Part shown: piece by piece, positions 33,660 to 45,652 of the stretch
How positions within the stretch are numbered: the stretch's first letter is position 1
Layout of the letters: each line of letters opens with the position of its first letter
Source of the DNA: Magnolia sinica
Taxonomy: Eukaryota; Streptophyta; Magnoliopsida; Magnoliales; Magnoliaceae
Length of the DNA: 64,000 bases
Direction of reading: 5' to 3'
Assembly: GCF_029962835.1 (NCBI RefSeq)
Contig: NC_080575.1
Span: 58,830,493 to 58,894,492 of the forward strand
Made by a program: the position numbers and the translations under genes
The notes under the pieces: generated by a model
Databases searched by the model: none
The model's input: the letters and a program-made list of their open reading frames with translations, nothing else
Told to the model about the DNA's origin: nothing

Positions 33660-34365
33660 TGGGCTAAGTCAGGATGCTGAAAATGGATACAAACACCGTT
33701 AAAGAAGTTTTCAATGTCAGGCATTCCATCATCTGGTGTGGGCTACTAGAGGTCCACGGAGGTTTTAGGCGTATACATGGTGCCGTCATCATTGCTTCGT
33801 CGGTGTTGTGTGCCACTGCACGCGATAGGAGTAGGCAATCAGGCGTTTCTACTGCATTGGACCCGGGTAGCTAAGCCGCTTAGTTGTTGCACCCGGAACA
33901 GGAATATCACTGTGCCTGCTGTTGTCGGAAGCTGTTTGGTGCCCTCGGAGATACCTACAACAAATCACTCCGTTCATCAGGTTTTCCAAGACCACAATTG
34001 GACAGGAATAAAAAAATCAGGCAGATCCAAAACTCATGTGGGCCATACCATACGAAGCAGCAGGGATTGAATGCTTACCATTGGAAAATTCACGGGGGCT
34101 ACAAGTTTTGTATGAGGATGAGAATTTGTGCTGCATTTTATCTTAGTGGTAATAACCCTATGAACGATTTGGATGGCATATAAACATCTTGTTCAGCTCC
34201 AGAAAGGTTTCAATGGTGGACGTTTTCGTTTCCACTTTTTTATTTGGTGTGGTCCACCTTTAGTTTTAGATATTTCTGATTTTTTGATATCTGTCTTACC
34301 GGGGTCTTGAAAAACTATTGAACGGGAGTGTATTTGTCACGGGAATCTCAGTGGGCTCCACACAG
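33660..34365. repeat. Diverged foldback repeat upstream of ALB3-like exon
   Basis: Contains the family boxes in order and then inverted: AAAAATCAGGCAGATCC, CTCATGTGGGCCATACCA, TACAAGTTTT, GATGGCATATAAACATC, TTTCAATGGTGGACG, GGTGTGGTCCACCTTTAG, GTGGGCTCCACAC. The left arm carries an extra insert of about 250 bp (33770-33990). It ends about 190 bp before the ATG of the ALB3-like gene, so it lies in the promoter or 5' UTR. Confidence 0.6.
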
Positions 34366-34550
34366 CTTCCAACAACAACACGGGCACAGGTAATCCGCTT
34401 CTCCCAACGTGCACCATCGCGGCGCACGTTTACCTCGTTCTCTCGTCGTTTTGAAGAACCCCAAAACTATCCTCCCTTCCGATTTGTCCACCATCCTGCC
34501 TTGTCCCTCTTCTCTCCTCCCTCGCTGTAAAGTAACGGCGAAAAAAAAAA

Positions 34551-34871
34551 ATGCCTACTTCTCTTCTATCCTACCGACCTCTTCTATTCTCTCCCTTGAG
34601 ACCCTGGATTACGCTCCAGCATCATCGAAATCACTACGGCTTCTTTAAGCAGAGACTACCGCTTGTTGGTAGCAGTCACGTGGTCCGAATCGGTAGAAAT
34701 CCTGAGAGTGTTGGAGATTTGATTGGGGAGCTGTTTGGTCGAGCCCAAGGCCTTGTTTATACTACGATTGCGGATGTGGCGGATGCCTCCTCCGACTCTT
34801 CTTCGAATTTGGCAAAATCAAACTTAGATTGGCTTTCTGGGATTACGAATTATCTGGAGACTGTTCTCAAG
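34551..34871 (+). CDS. ALB3: ALBINO3-like thylakoid membrane insertase, exon 1 only
   Basis: ALB3 is the chloroplast member of the Oxa1/YidC family. It inserts light-harvesting proteins into thylakoids with cpSRP. The exon has 107 codons from the ATG at 34551 and ends exactly at AAG/GTATGT (donor at 34872), phase 0. Residues 1-45 are Ser/Leu/Arg-rich and nearly free of acid, as a transit peptide should be. Residues about 55-107 (IGELFGRAQGLVYTTIADV ... LSGITNYLETVLK) align, from memory, with the mature N-terminus of Arabidopsis ALB3 (IGAIFTRAESLLYTIAD ... MELVLK), just before the first membrane helix. The five-helix insertase core is not in this window. The downstream DNA is filled with nested transposons, so intron 1 would exceed 29 kb or the gene is truncated. 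Confidence 0.72.
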
Positions 34872-35570
34872 GTATGTTTATATATGAAATTGGGCTCTTT
34901 CTTCAGAAATTGGATCATTCAAAGAGGCATATTCTGATTTTAACACGACTATGCCAATAATGCCGGTATTAACACTAGAAAAAAATGGCACGAAATAGTG
35001 CTATTTTGCCAAGTATGCTATGAGCATTGTGTGTGAAGCGCCAAATGCATAATAAAAACCTTTGCAAATTGCCTTAATGCGCATAACACTATGATGTATG
35101 CCAAACAAACCCTTTGGGTATGTTTGGATATAATCAATTCCACCAAAATCAATGGAAATGGAAAGGTTTTCCATTGATGTGATAGTTTTAGATGTTTGGA
35201 TAGCAAAAGAAAAGGGAGGATCTCTTCCATATTTTGGATTCTATGGCACAATAAACTAGGTGACCATTGTCTCACAAAAAAATATGAGGCCTCACTTGCT
35301 ATCAGAACAAGACGCTAAAAATGGAATCCATGTTTTAATAGTGCTCATGGAAAAATCGTCACCTTTTCTTACCTTTTCCCTTAGAATACATGTATCTAAA
35401 TATGGCCTTTCCTTTGTCCTCCCTTCCCTACCAATGAAAGTCCCACTGGATTTCTCTAACCCGTCCGCTACACTCATTGGACACTGGAACAACAACATGA
35501 ATATACATACATTTTAGATAGTTGATTTGATAAGAATTATTCTTCCCCAAAAAGATAAATGTTTTCTCTT
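34872..35570 (+). other. Start of ALB3-like intron 1
   Basis: AT-rich sequence beginning GTATGTTTATATATG. A tract at about 35110-35500 (GGGTATGTTTGGATATAATC start) resembles MITE ends but I could not define a matching terminus. No exon found. Confidence 0.45.
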
Positions 35571-35579
35571 CTAGATGGA

Positions 35580-35879
35580 TAACCTTCTCTCCATTCCCCC
35601 TATTAACGATTATGGTTATGGGTAAAGCCCACTTGGGTATGGTTTTATGAGCCTACTGCCCACGTGTTGCTTAGTCTTTTTGGTCTTGGGATATGTTAGA
35701 CATTGCAGATGTTTGTATTTGGGGTAGTTTTGCCATTTTTTGTTTCTATCACTCGAGTATAAAGGAGGAGTGGGGACTTGCAAACCCTAATCTCCTCTTT
35801 TCTTCTTCTCCCTCTCTCATCTTTTCTCTTCCTTTCTCCTTTTTCAATCTCTATACAAATCTACATGGTATCAGAGATC
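35580..35879 (+). repeat. Copia 5' LTR (3' part) and primer binding site
   Basis: The sequence CTTGGGATATGTTAGACAT (35686-35704) recurs as CTTGGGATATGCTAGACAT near 58870, so these are the two LTRs of one element. A TATA-like ATAAAGGAGG and a pyrimidine-rich leader lead to ...AATCTACA followed by TGGTATCAGAG at 35866-35876, a tRNA-Met PBS. The exact left border is not determined. Confidence 0.65.
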
Positions 35880-36628
35880 ATCTAGAAATGGTTTAGGCCT
35901 TGTTGTCCTTCCCATTCAACTTGAAGTTGCTGGATCTAGTTTTGGGGACCTTCGACAAATGTATGTGACACAGGGACATGTGATGACCTAACCCTAGATG
36001 TATGTATAATCAGGTTAAAGAATATTCAAATAAATACACCAATTAACTAATCGTCTCCGATCAAAGGGATTAGGTAAATCTCAAAACAAAGATGAGTTCA
36101 TTCTGTCAGGATCATGCCCCTTAGCATAAAATCGCGTAAACAGTAAAAAGGGGGGACCTAGGGATATGAGGATATCCCAGATCTAGCATAAGTCAATCCA
36201 CAGTCAAGTTCGGATCTGATCCTACTGACTAACTATCCCTCTTTTCTGTTCAAACTAGAAAGGGGATATCAAGAGAGGAACGAAAGGGGTGAAGAATGAA
36301 GGGTTCGAGATGAAGAAGGTACCGATCCTTTTGTCGTCAAAAGAAAAGGAGGATGATTCTTACCTTTTTCCTGCACCTCGAAGATCTAGAAAGAAGGAAA
36401 CTTGAAATCGGGGTGGAATCCTCAACACCCAGGGGCCAGTCCTGAAACCTTAATCTCTTAAATAAAGAGGAAGGAAAGACGAATTTCTATTCATTCAATA
36501 ATATTCAAAATAGGGTTTCTTACAACGTATATAAGCTATGGAAAAAGTAAAAGTGCACTAAAGTGCCTAAAAACAAGAAAATTAACAAAAAAAGACGAAA
36601 AGTAAAGAAAGTGCAATAAAGCTCGTAA

Positions 36629-36817
36629 AACACCCGTGTGGTAGGGTGTGAAATCTGACCTATGGATCTATGGTTAGGGTGCGGTCATGCCGCTCCTGCA
36701 ATCATAGCACGCCAGAAAATGGGTCTGATGGACCCAATGTCCATCCACATCAACTCCTCCGCTCCGGTACTCTGTCGGCGACGCCTCCTCCTTTGGTACA
36801 CTCTAAAGGGTGCACCA
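36629..36817 (-). repeat. Gypsy 3' LTR (conserved part)
   Basis: Matches 41911-42100 at roughly 90% by eye. The end of the chromodomain ORF (36685-36817) lies within it. On the minus strand a purine-rich GGGGAGAATTGATGTGG precedes it, suitable as a polypurine tract. Confidence 0.65.
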
Positions 36818-39800
36818 CTAATGTCCACATCAATTCTCCCCGGGTGGGAAGAATTTGCCACTGGCGAAAGTGAACTCCTGTATCTCTCGAGCAAATTGGG
36901 GTCGATGCGTTGTAGCTCTGCTTCTGTGATCCAAGAGTTATCTGTAATGGGCCTGTTTCTCCATTTGATTAGGAATTTCTGAAAATCCCCGGAGCGAGTG
37001 GAAACCGCCTCAGAGTCCAAAATTTCCTCCATCTCGTCTCTTCTCGGTGTAGGTGGAAGAGAAGGTAAGATGGGTACAGGAAGATCAGGCTGTGGCCAAG
37101 GTCCCTCTATAAGGAGGGTCTGTGAAGAAACAGGGAGACTAGTAAATAGAGGTAATGGCTCATGAAAGGGAACTAGATCTTCCACATTAAATGTGGAACT
37201 GATGCCCATGGTAGCAGGGATATCAACAACATAAGCATTAGACCCCAACCTTTTCACAATTTTATGTGGGCCTATGCTACGGGCATGAAGCTTCTTCATG
37301 GATCTAGGTGGAACCGATCAGACCTAATACGAACCATGACATCATCTCTAGATTGAAATTCCCTAAATCTCCTCTGAGTGTTAGCAGAAAGTTTATAATG
37401 TTCATTACTAGAATTAATCTTCCTCCTGATCTCATTATGCAATGCATATATATGCTAGGCGAAGGACTCTCCTAACTCTGAAGGACGATGTGGGGTAGCC
37501 TTGGGGATTAAATATATGGGAGCTCGGGGTCTAAGGCCTGAAACAATTTCAAACGGGCTCATTCCTGTGGACCTGTTCACCGAAGAATTATACACGAACT
37601 CTGCTGTGGGAAGAATAGTGTCCCAGGTCCTGTGGTGGTTTCCAACCAGACATCTTAATAAATTTCCTAGACTACGATTCACTACCTCCGTTTGACCATC
37701 TGACTGGGGATGATATGCTGAAGAAAACTGGAGTCTCGTACTCAAAAGATGCCAGAGAGTTTTCCAAAAATAACTAGTGAACAGACATGATGAATCTAGG
37801 TACTCCATGGAGTCGCACAACCTCCTGAAAGAATAACTTAGCAACATAGGAGGCATTTGAGGTCTTATAACAGGGTAGGAAATGGGCCATCTTAAAAAAT
37901 CGATCAACAACCACGAGTATGGAGTCGTGCTTACGAATAGTCTTGGGAAGCCTAAGCACGAAGTCCATACTGACATCTTGCCACGGGGCATGTGGAACTG
38001 ACAAATGAGTATATAAATCTGTATTTTGCTTCCTTTGATTCGCCAGTTGACATGTCCGACACTGCCCTACAATCTTAGCCACATCTCGCTAGAGATTAGG
38101 CCATAGAAACAATCAGACGTAAGGGCAACTATTTTATCTCGACCAAAGTGACCTGTCATCCCTCCAGCATGTAGCTCCCAAACTAGAAAATCGCAGAGGG
38201 ATGTTCGTGGGATACAGAGCTTGTCCCCTCTGAAAAGATATCCATCTGTAAGGACGAACTCTGCACTCCTTGAGGGCAGGTCACTAGACAATGACGCATA
38301 AATGATCCCAAAATCAGGATAGTTTGAGTACTCACTCTTGAGTTGCTCAAATCCTGTAACTTCAATACTCATGGACCACAACGTCATGATACGATGCCTA
38401 AGTGCGTCAACAACCTAATTCTCTTTTCCGGCCTTGTGCTTAAGTACAAATGTGTTCTCTTGAAGAAATTGTGCCCACTTAGCATGCCTACGACTCAACT
38501 ACTTTTGAGAGCTCAAATATTTCAAGGCCTCATGATCAGAGAACATGACGAATTCTTGCAGTAATAAATAATGCCGCCAATGGCGCAATGATTGCACAAC
38601 CGCATAGAACTCTTTGTCATAAGTGGAGTAGCGTTGTTTAGCCTTGTTCAACTTCTCACTGAAAAGGCCACAGGATGTCCCTCTTGGCTTAACACTCCGC
38701 CTATGACAATTCCAGACGCGTCACACGCTACCTCAAAGGCTTTGGTAAAGTCAGGTAGATGCATGACTGACGCTTTCGTCATCTTCTTTTTAATTTTCGA
38801 GAAAGCCCGTGCCGCGGCTTTAGTCCATTGAAACTCCCCTTTTCGTATGCAATCTGTGATGGGAGCCATAATCGAGCTAAATCCACGGATGAACCGCCGA
38901 TAAAACGTAGCTAAGCCGTGAAAGCTTCGCACGTCATGTATGGTACGTGGCTCAGGCCAATTGACAATGGCCTTGACTTTCTCAAGGTTTGTAGACATAC
39001 CCTCCGACGATACAACGAACCCTAGGAAGATAACGCAGGAAGTCAAGAAGGAACACTTCTTGAGGTTCGTATAGAGCTTTTCTACGTGTAAGGCGTTGTA
39101 GACTTGCCTTAAGTGCTCGATGCACTGGCTAGGGGATGTACTATATATGAGGATATCATCAAATTACACAACTAAAAACTTGCCCATAAAGGGTCACAAC
39201 ACCTGGGTCGTCACTCTCATAAATGTACTTGGGCAATCGGTTAACCCGAAGGGCATAACCAACCACTCTTACAGCCCGTACTTCGTCTTGAAGGCAGTTT
39301 TCCATTCATCTCCCGGGCGAACACGAATTTGGTGATAACCACTCTTGAGGTCAATTTTCGAAAAGATAGTAGAGGTGGCCATCATGTCAAGCGTGTCATC
39401 AAGCCTCGGGATGGGAAACCGATACTTGATAGTGATCTTGTTTATGGCTCTACTATCAACACACATGCGCCACGTGCCATCTTTCTTGGGCGTAAGAAGC
39501 GCGGGCACGGCTCACAGGCTCAGACTCTCATGAATGAATCCCTTTTTAAGCAATTCATCCACTTGCCTCTTCAACTCAGCATGCTCAGTGTGGTTCATTA
39601 TGTAGTGAGGGGGGTTTGGTATGGTCGCCCTTGGGACGAGATCTATCGCATGCTGAATGCCTCGCATTGGTGGAAGCTCGTTTGGAAGGTCATTAGGGAA
39701 GACATCCCAAAACTCCTCTAGGACCGGACGAGCCTCCTGGGGTATCCCCATAGCAACCTCAGGTGTACTCTCCCTAACCAGTAGGCCGTAAACCATAGAC

Positions 39801-41705
39801 CCCGCCTTAGTCTCTCTCTCAAACTCCTTAGCATCTATGATGTGGAGAGACTTTAACTGAGGCGCCCTTTGACTCGTAGGACCTCCTGGGGATGCAACAT
39901 CTTTCGCTCCTGTTGACGATTTGGGAGGGAGCGGGCTCAAGACAAGCTTCTTTTCTTCATGCTTAAATACACAATTATTCGTACGCTCGAATATTGTGAC
40001 ATCTTTGTCATAGAGCCATGGCCTTCCCAAGATGATATGGCCAACGTCCATCGTGACCACATCACACCACAACTTGTCCTTGTATAGTACAAACTCAGTC
40101 GAAACATGGCGTTGCTGGGTCACAAGGAGGGATGTAGCATCCACCCAAGAAACTCTGTATGGGTTGGGGTGAGGGACTAGCTTCAACGTCAGACGACTCA
40201 AAGTAACTGGGGAAACTACATTCTCACAGCTCCCCCTGTCTATGATCGCTTTGCAACTCTTTTCTCCGCACTTGGCGTAAGTGAGGAAAATGGTGGTTCT
40301 GCGCTAATCTTTGCTTTCCTTCATCTGGGTCAAGGCGCACCTCACCACTGCAAGTGGGATAGTCTCCACAGTATCATCCTCGGCATCATTAGCAGGGTCA
40401 AGGGAGGGGATAATGATTTCCTCATCACCCTGGTCACCATCAACTTTATCTGCCACTTCTTTTTCTGTGGGGTGTTCGGAAACAAAGGCAATGCGCCCAC
40501 CCTTATTTAAACACTCGACAGCGATGTGACCCATGCCACCACAGCAGTAGCACTGCCATGACATCGCGAGCTTAGTACTTGGTCCAACCATATTATTACT
40601 TCGATTTTTGTTGACTAGCTATGTACCAGGTTAAGCTCTGGGTTGAATTCCAACCTGAGGTCTCGCTCTTTGCAGAGCTACTCTAGGCATAGTAGGTTGA
40701 AAATCAATCCCCCTCACATTGGACTAGCGCACACAGTGCTCCAGTTCCTGCACCACCTGGTAAGCATGTTCCAGATTGGTGACCATGTTAAGCGTGAGCT
40801 CCTGCTGAAGCTCAGGGCTTAGGCCCATATGGAAACGGGAGAGAACTACAGCAGGGTTCTCATCCACATCGCACCTCATCATATATTCATCGAACTTGGC
40901 GATTTATTCCGTCATCGTCATGGATCCTTGGCGCAAAATGTGCCATTGATCCAACAACTCTTTTCTGTAAGAAAGGGGGGAACATACTTCTCTTGCAACA
41001 ACTCTTTCATCTCAATCTAAAAGAGAACTGACCCCTCTCCAGATCGCTCACGGCGACGCTCGACATTCCCCCAATATAGTTTTGCTTGGCCCACCAATTT
41101 CATCTTGGCGAACCCGACTCGTTGTGGGTCTGGTAGACCGTGCCACTCAAAGAAGTGGTCCATGTCTGCTAACTAGTAAAAAAAAAACTTTGGGGTCCAA
41201 TCTCCCATCAAAACTGGGGGCGTCAACCTTAATGCCCTTCATGACCCTATAAATAGAGTCCTTGTGCTCATGATATCTCTGGGGGTGCTGATGACGCACC
41301 CCATCATGGCCCTCCCATTGGGCGGGAAGAACAAGATCACGATTGTGTGTGGGTGGTAATAGATACACCCCATCGTGTCTGTTGTCAGGCCCACGGGCCT
41401 GGTCTGCGCCCAAACTATCCCTAGGCGGATCAGGGCCCACAACTTGGGACTGATCGACAACCCCAGTGTCGGGGGTCGCCTGGGCTCCACCTACAGTGGC
41501 GGTTGGAATACCAGCCTCTAGACGCACAAATCTCCTCTAGACGCGTGAACCTACCATCCGGATGCGGAAACTGTTGCGCGATATTATCCCTCTAGGTTCG
41601 AAAGTGTTGATTCATTCTCTTAGTTAAGCCCTCCATAGCCTTGGTAAATTGATCGGAGTATATGGTGTAATGGAGACCGAACTCACGACTAGTGCGCGTG
41701 GGCAT
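36685..41705 (-). pseudogene. Chromovirus gag-pol polyprotein, broken
   Basis: Gag starts at 41705 (MPTRTSREFGLHYTIYSD) and has a CCHC knuckle CYCCGGMGHIAVEC (about 40520-40560). The protease region has IIDRGSCENVVS near 40240, with Arg where Ser/Thr is usual after the catalytic Asp. RT shows [16 protein letters not shown] and [11 protein letters not shown] (39269-39508). The active-site tyrosine of YxDD is a stop codon (TAA, 39164-39166) followed by FDDILIYS. RNase H begins near 38800 (EVACDASG). Integrase has the zinc-finger end QCRTCQLAN and catalytic-core motifs DFVLRLPKT and VVVDRF (37774-38082). The C-terminus carries KKLHARSIGPHKIVKRLGSN and a chromodomain (EEILDSEAVS ... LIKWRNRP) that runs into the 3' LTR at about 36817, a layout known from centromeric (CRM-like) chromoviruses. 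Several stops and shifts make it inactive. Confidence 0.82.
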
Positions 41706-41773
41706 ACACTAGGAATGACAAGTGAATGGTCCTAGATCTATGTGCGAGAAAAGGGTAAAAATGATGATACCAA

Positions 41774-42100
41774 TGCAATGCAACTACCTTATATAGCCTA
41801 GATCTATATGGGGACTCAACAAAACCTAGGAAAAAGGGTTGATTAAACTCAACAAAATATGACCCCTATGCAGAGCTGGTCATGCAAAAGAACAAAAACG
41901 CTTAAAACTAAAACACCCGTGTGGTAGGGTGTGAAATCCGACCCATGAATCTATGGTCAGGGTGCGGTCATGCCGCTCTTGCACTCGTAGCAAGTCAGAA
42001 AATGGGTTCGATGGACACAACGTCCATCCACAACAACTCCTCCGCTCCGGTACTCTGTCGGCAACGCCTCCTCCTCTGGTACACTCTAAAGGGTGCACCA
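41774..42100 (-). repeat. Gypsy 5' LTR
   Basis: Runs from the PBS-like site to TGCACCA at 42100, where homology to the other LTR ends within a few bases. About 327 bp if the PBS call is right. Confidence 0.55.
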
Positions 42101-42543
42101 CTGATGTAGATTGAACCTTAAAGGAAGCACCTTTCGTTGTTCTTTTGCGCAAAAAACATGTTATTTTTATGTTGTTCTTCAAGTAGAAGGAAATGCTCAC
42201 AAAAAAGGAGTGTAGATGCCTTGATGGATTATGGAAGCTTGTTGATTTTTCATGAGGTGATGTTTAAAATTGTTTGTTTATGTTGTGTGGATGCAGTTTT
42301 TTTGGTAGAATATTCTCACTAGTAAAGTTGTGTGCAATGTGGGAATGGTATTGACATGGTTTAGGGTAATAATGGACAAGAAATCTCCATGTTATGTTTC
42401 TTATGGACATGTAGTTGTGTGTGAATCTTACTTTAAGATCAAGGTTTTCCATTGATGTTGGAGTAAATTGATTGTGGAACCCAAAAAATGTGTTTCTTGG
42501 TTCCTCATCTCTTGGGAAAATGTAAGCACCCTTCTTCAATGCG
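42101..42543 (+). other. Sequence between gypsy border and copia gag
   Basis: AT-rich, no ORF of note. Probably copia leader, though part could be the host intron. No splice-flanked ALB3 exon is visible. Confidence 0.4.
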
Positions 42544-43072
42544 GCAATAACTTGTGTGAAGTTGAATGGATAGAATGATCTTTTATAGGCTAAGTCTGTC
42601 GAAGTATTCCTCTTAGCCCATGAAAAATATCAGTACCCCACGGATCTCAAACTGTAGGAATCTGATCCTAGATACAGACAATGGATGCGTGAAGATTCCC
42701 AATTTTTATCTTGGTTGTGGAGTAAAATGGAGTCTGATGTGAGTTCTAATTTGGTATTCTTAAAGATGACAAAAGATTTCTGAGATACTGTGAGAAAGAT
42801 GTACTCCTTAGAATAAAATGTCTCGGGTGTATCAGTTATACGAGGAGATCTTCTCTTGTTAAAAGGGGGATAAGCCCCTTAGTGAGTACTTCGTAAAACT
42901 TCTCTTAAAAGGGGAATAAGCCCCTTGGTGAGTACTTTGCAAAAGTATATAAAATGTGGGAAGAGCTTTCCATATATCATCCCATTACCTTAGATATCAC
43001 CCTCATGAAGAAGCAGTGGAAAGATATGAAAGTAGTGAAACTTCTGTATGGATTGCCAAAGGAGTATTAATT
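42544..43072 (+). pseudogene. Copia gag fragment (UBN2 type)
   Basis: Translates in pieces as AITCVKLNG, AKSVEVFLL, KYQYPTDLKL, RYRQWMREDSQFLSWLWSKM, SDVSSNLVFLKMTKDF, VYQLYEEIFSL, KPLSEYF and MWEELSIYHPIT, the standard order of plant copia gag. A 50-bp direct duplication (GGGGATAAGCCCCTTAGTGAGTACTT and GGGGAATAAGCCCCTTGGTG, in part, near 42870-42930) and several stops break it. It ends at GLPKEY, after which the next insertion begins. Confidence 0.75.
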
Positions 43073-43079
43073 TATGCTT

Positions 43080-44880
43080 TTTAACACACAATTGCCTATT
43101 TAACCAATTAAGCTAAGTAAGATAAATAACTAAGGCTTCCAAGCCAATAATGGGTCTAATCACATATACTATAAATGATATGCTAACGAAGCAATAGTCT
43201 ATATATGATAGTGTACATGTGTGTGTGGGATGTGCTACCTATCAACTCCTAGCATTCATTTAATCATGCATACATATAATTCAACTAAACAATTACATTA
43301 AGCATATTTAGAAGAGTACTCAAATAACAACCCTAAACACAAGCATGTATAGTGGTTTGGTTTTCCTACTTTACTCCCGGTGGACGCACTCTCCTTGAGT
43401 GTACCGAATTTCACTATTGGAAGTTTTAAATAAGGTTCACCTCTAACCTTTATAGCCTTACACAAGGACCGCGGCCCTACACAAGAACATATCTAGTGTA
43501 CACTTCTGTCGGAGTCTCCCGCAAGAGACTTTAGTTGGTTTCCTATCGACTAACCAACAACCTCAGTCCTAGTCCAAGGATCTACGTTTGCTCTCGCAGG
43601 AGGCTCTCACAGAGACTAACACGTATACACCCGTGTTCGGTGAATTTGGCTCTACACGAGCTTAGGTCCTATACAAGAAATTATCGAATTTGGATTACAA
43701 ATTCTTACCCTTAATCCTACACAAGGAAAGAGAGTATGGATTAACTAATTGACACTTGTTGAATTGAGCCCATTTGACGCGTCGTGTTGGGTTGCTCAAT
43801 AGATGCTCTCCCATGCTTCAATCAGCTTCCCTTTTGCTCCCTCAATCATTGATGCTGATGCTTTGCCATTGCTTCAGTTCCAAGATTAAACACCTTGCAT
43901 GCGATGCTCCATTGAGGTGACCAAGGTGATGGGAGGTTGGGTAAATCTCTTATAACACATGGGAATGTTGTAATTTCTAGGGGATTCACTTAGATGGGTG
44001 TTCTAGAGGATTTAGACAAGGATTTTACTATGGGTTCAAGTCTAAATCTAGAACAAGGTGGAGATCAAGTACATCTTCAAGGTGGAGATTTAAAACAAGG
44101 TGGAGATCAAGTACATCTTCAAGGTGAATGTTGGAATCCTTGTTAGAGTGTTAATCTCAAGGAAAATGACTTAAAATTCATTGGTTTAGAGGCTTAGGAT
44201 GGGGGATATGAAGATGGAATCACCTAAGCTTCTATTACACCAAAACCCCATCAAAACGCTTAAATACTGAATGCCCTATATATAGGAACCAAGTTCCAAT
44301 GGTAAAAAAAGGGGCAGAAATCGGTAGGTCCGATCGATCAATCTAAGCCTTCGATTAATAGAACTCCCCTTCGATCGATCGGGCGATGCATCGATTGATC
44401 TTTATAAATCTAGCATTATGCGAATTTGTTGCTAGACGATTTGGGGCACCTTCAATCGATCGGACTAGTCTATCGATTGATCGACCAAAATGATTTCTAG
44501 ACAGAAACTTGTCGGACAATTTCGGCTCTGGTCGATCAATCGCGCAGGTCCATCGATCGATCGGTCACGTAATCGATCGATCGGAGGTTCGATCGATAAC
44601 CCTTGAAAGTCTACTGTTTTGGGCAGTTTGGTTTACAGCAGCTTTACACCTCTTTTAGCCTTATCATGTTCCAATTAGGCTCCCAAGGCTAAGGATGATC
44701 AAACAAGGTTTACCTATAAAGGTTATGATCATCTAGAGGCTAAGGGTTGTTTTGGGTCAAGGTTAGGGTCACCAAGACACCTCATATACTTGTCCTTTGC
44801 TCCTCGATGCTCCATGTCTTCTTGTGTCTTCGGTCTTCAGCTTCTAAGAGTTCAACCGAGTACATGACACACAAACTCAC
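43080..44880 (-). mobile_element. Probable LTR (solo) or LTR-like insertion in copia gag
   Basis: Non-coding 1.8-kb block between gag and protease. On the minus strand it would start TGAGTTTGTGTGTC near 44875. It has an ATCGATCGATCGG motif cluster (44320-44600), then a TATA box (CTATATATAG, 44276-44285), then CT-rich sequence and the phrase AAAACCAAACCACTATACATGC. This order is that of U3-R-U5. I could not find convincing borders or a TSD, so the class is inferred from layout only. Confidence 0.45.
44320..44600. repeat. ATCGATCGATCGG motif cluster
   Basis: About ten near-palindromic GATCGATC/ATCGATYGATC units at 20-40 bp spacing. Confidence 0.75.
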
Positions 44881-44936
44881 GTGATTGATAAACGAGGTGC
44901 ACAAATCAGTGCACTAACAGGCTTTACATCCAACCT

Positions 44937-45652
44937 CCCTCCACCTCTACAAACACTTTGGCTCAATCAGGTAATGCATGTCTCTTATCATCTTTTGCTT
45001 CCTTTTGGATCATCAACTCTGGGGCGTCCAACCATATCTTTGACAACCGTAGTCTATTTTCTTCCTTTAATTGTGTTTCATCAAATACATCTGTTAGTTT
45101 AGCCAATGGTACATCATCTAATGTTATTGGAGTTGGTACTGCTCAACTTAAGGCATCAAACTTCATTTCGTCAGTTTTATATGCACCCAAGTTTCCATTT
45201 TAGCCTTTTATCTGTAAGTAAACTAACACGGTCTTTGAATTGCTCTTTGTCATTCTTTCATTATTATTGTGTTTCATGATCTCAAGATGGGCATGACGAT
45301 TGGTGAAGGTCGTGAGAGAAATTGTTTGTACTACTTGGAGAGAGAACCAGTAGGTGCGGTAGTGCTTCCTTCGAATTCGAAAATTCAATGGCATCATCAT
45401 TTGAGACATCTGTCTTTCTAGATTCTACACTCATCCCATCACTTCCCAATGTGTTAAAGTTGGAGGGCGCAGCATGCGAGCTGAATCAACATCATAGAGT
45501 TCTCTTTCCATATAGAATTGATTCAAGAAATGATGTTCCATTTAAATTAGTCCATAATAAATTAGTGATGTCTTGGGACTGACCCGAGTTCTTAATTTGT
45601 TTAGTTTTATGTACTTTCTTTTCTTTTCTAATGATTACTTTAGGATGACATG
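44937..45652 (+). pseudogene. Copia protease and N-terminal integrase, cut by hAT-B2
   Basis: The protease reads FWIINSGASNHIF at about 45000-45045; the catalytic Asp of the D-S-G-A motif is Asn (AAC, 45015-45017). Further on, LANGTSSNVIGVG and SVLYAPKFPF are typical protease text. The GAG-pre-integrase domain gives DLKMGMTIGEGRE, NCLYYLERE and WHHHLRH in shifted frames. Integrase begins HHRVLFPYRIDSRNDVPFKLVH and goes to FSNDYFRMTWLY. Exactly there, at 45660, the hAT element interrupts it. Confidence 0.8.

Larger units (their letters stand above)
36490..42100 (-). mobile_element. Ty3/gypsy chromovirus inserted in the copia leader
   Basis: A direct repeat of about 190 bp or more (36629-36817 and 41911-42100, containing ACACCCGTGTGGTAGGGTGTG) marks the LTRs. 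On the minus strand a PBS-like TGGTATCATC lies at about 41764-41773 next to the 5' LTR. Coding order on the minus strand is gag, protease, RT, RNase H, integrase, chromodomain. The left border of the 3' LTR is uncertain, and 35980-36490 may belong to it or to the copia leader. No TSD could be confirmed. Confidence 0.75.

Noticed and set aside
35018..35517. Further ALB3 exons in the first intron segment
   Set aside because: ORFs here are short, and lack splice borders and any text resembling the insertase core.
43080..44880. TG..CA borders and a TSD for the block inside copia gag
   Set aside because: Candidate ends (TGCTTTTTAACACAC and GACACACAAACTCA) have no matching 5-bp flanks (ATTTA versus CGTGA), so only an approximate span is given.
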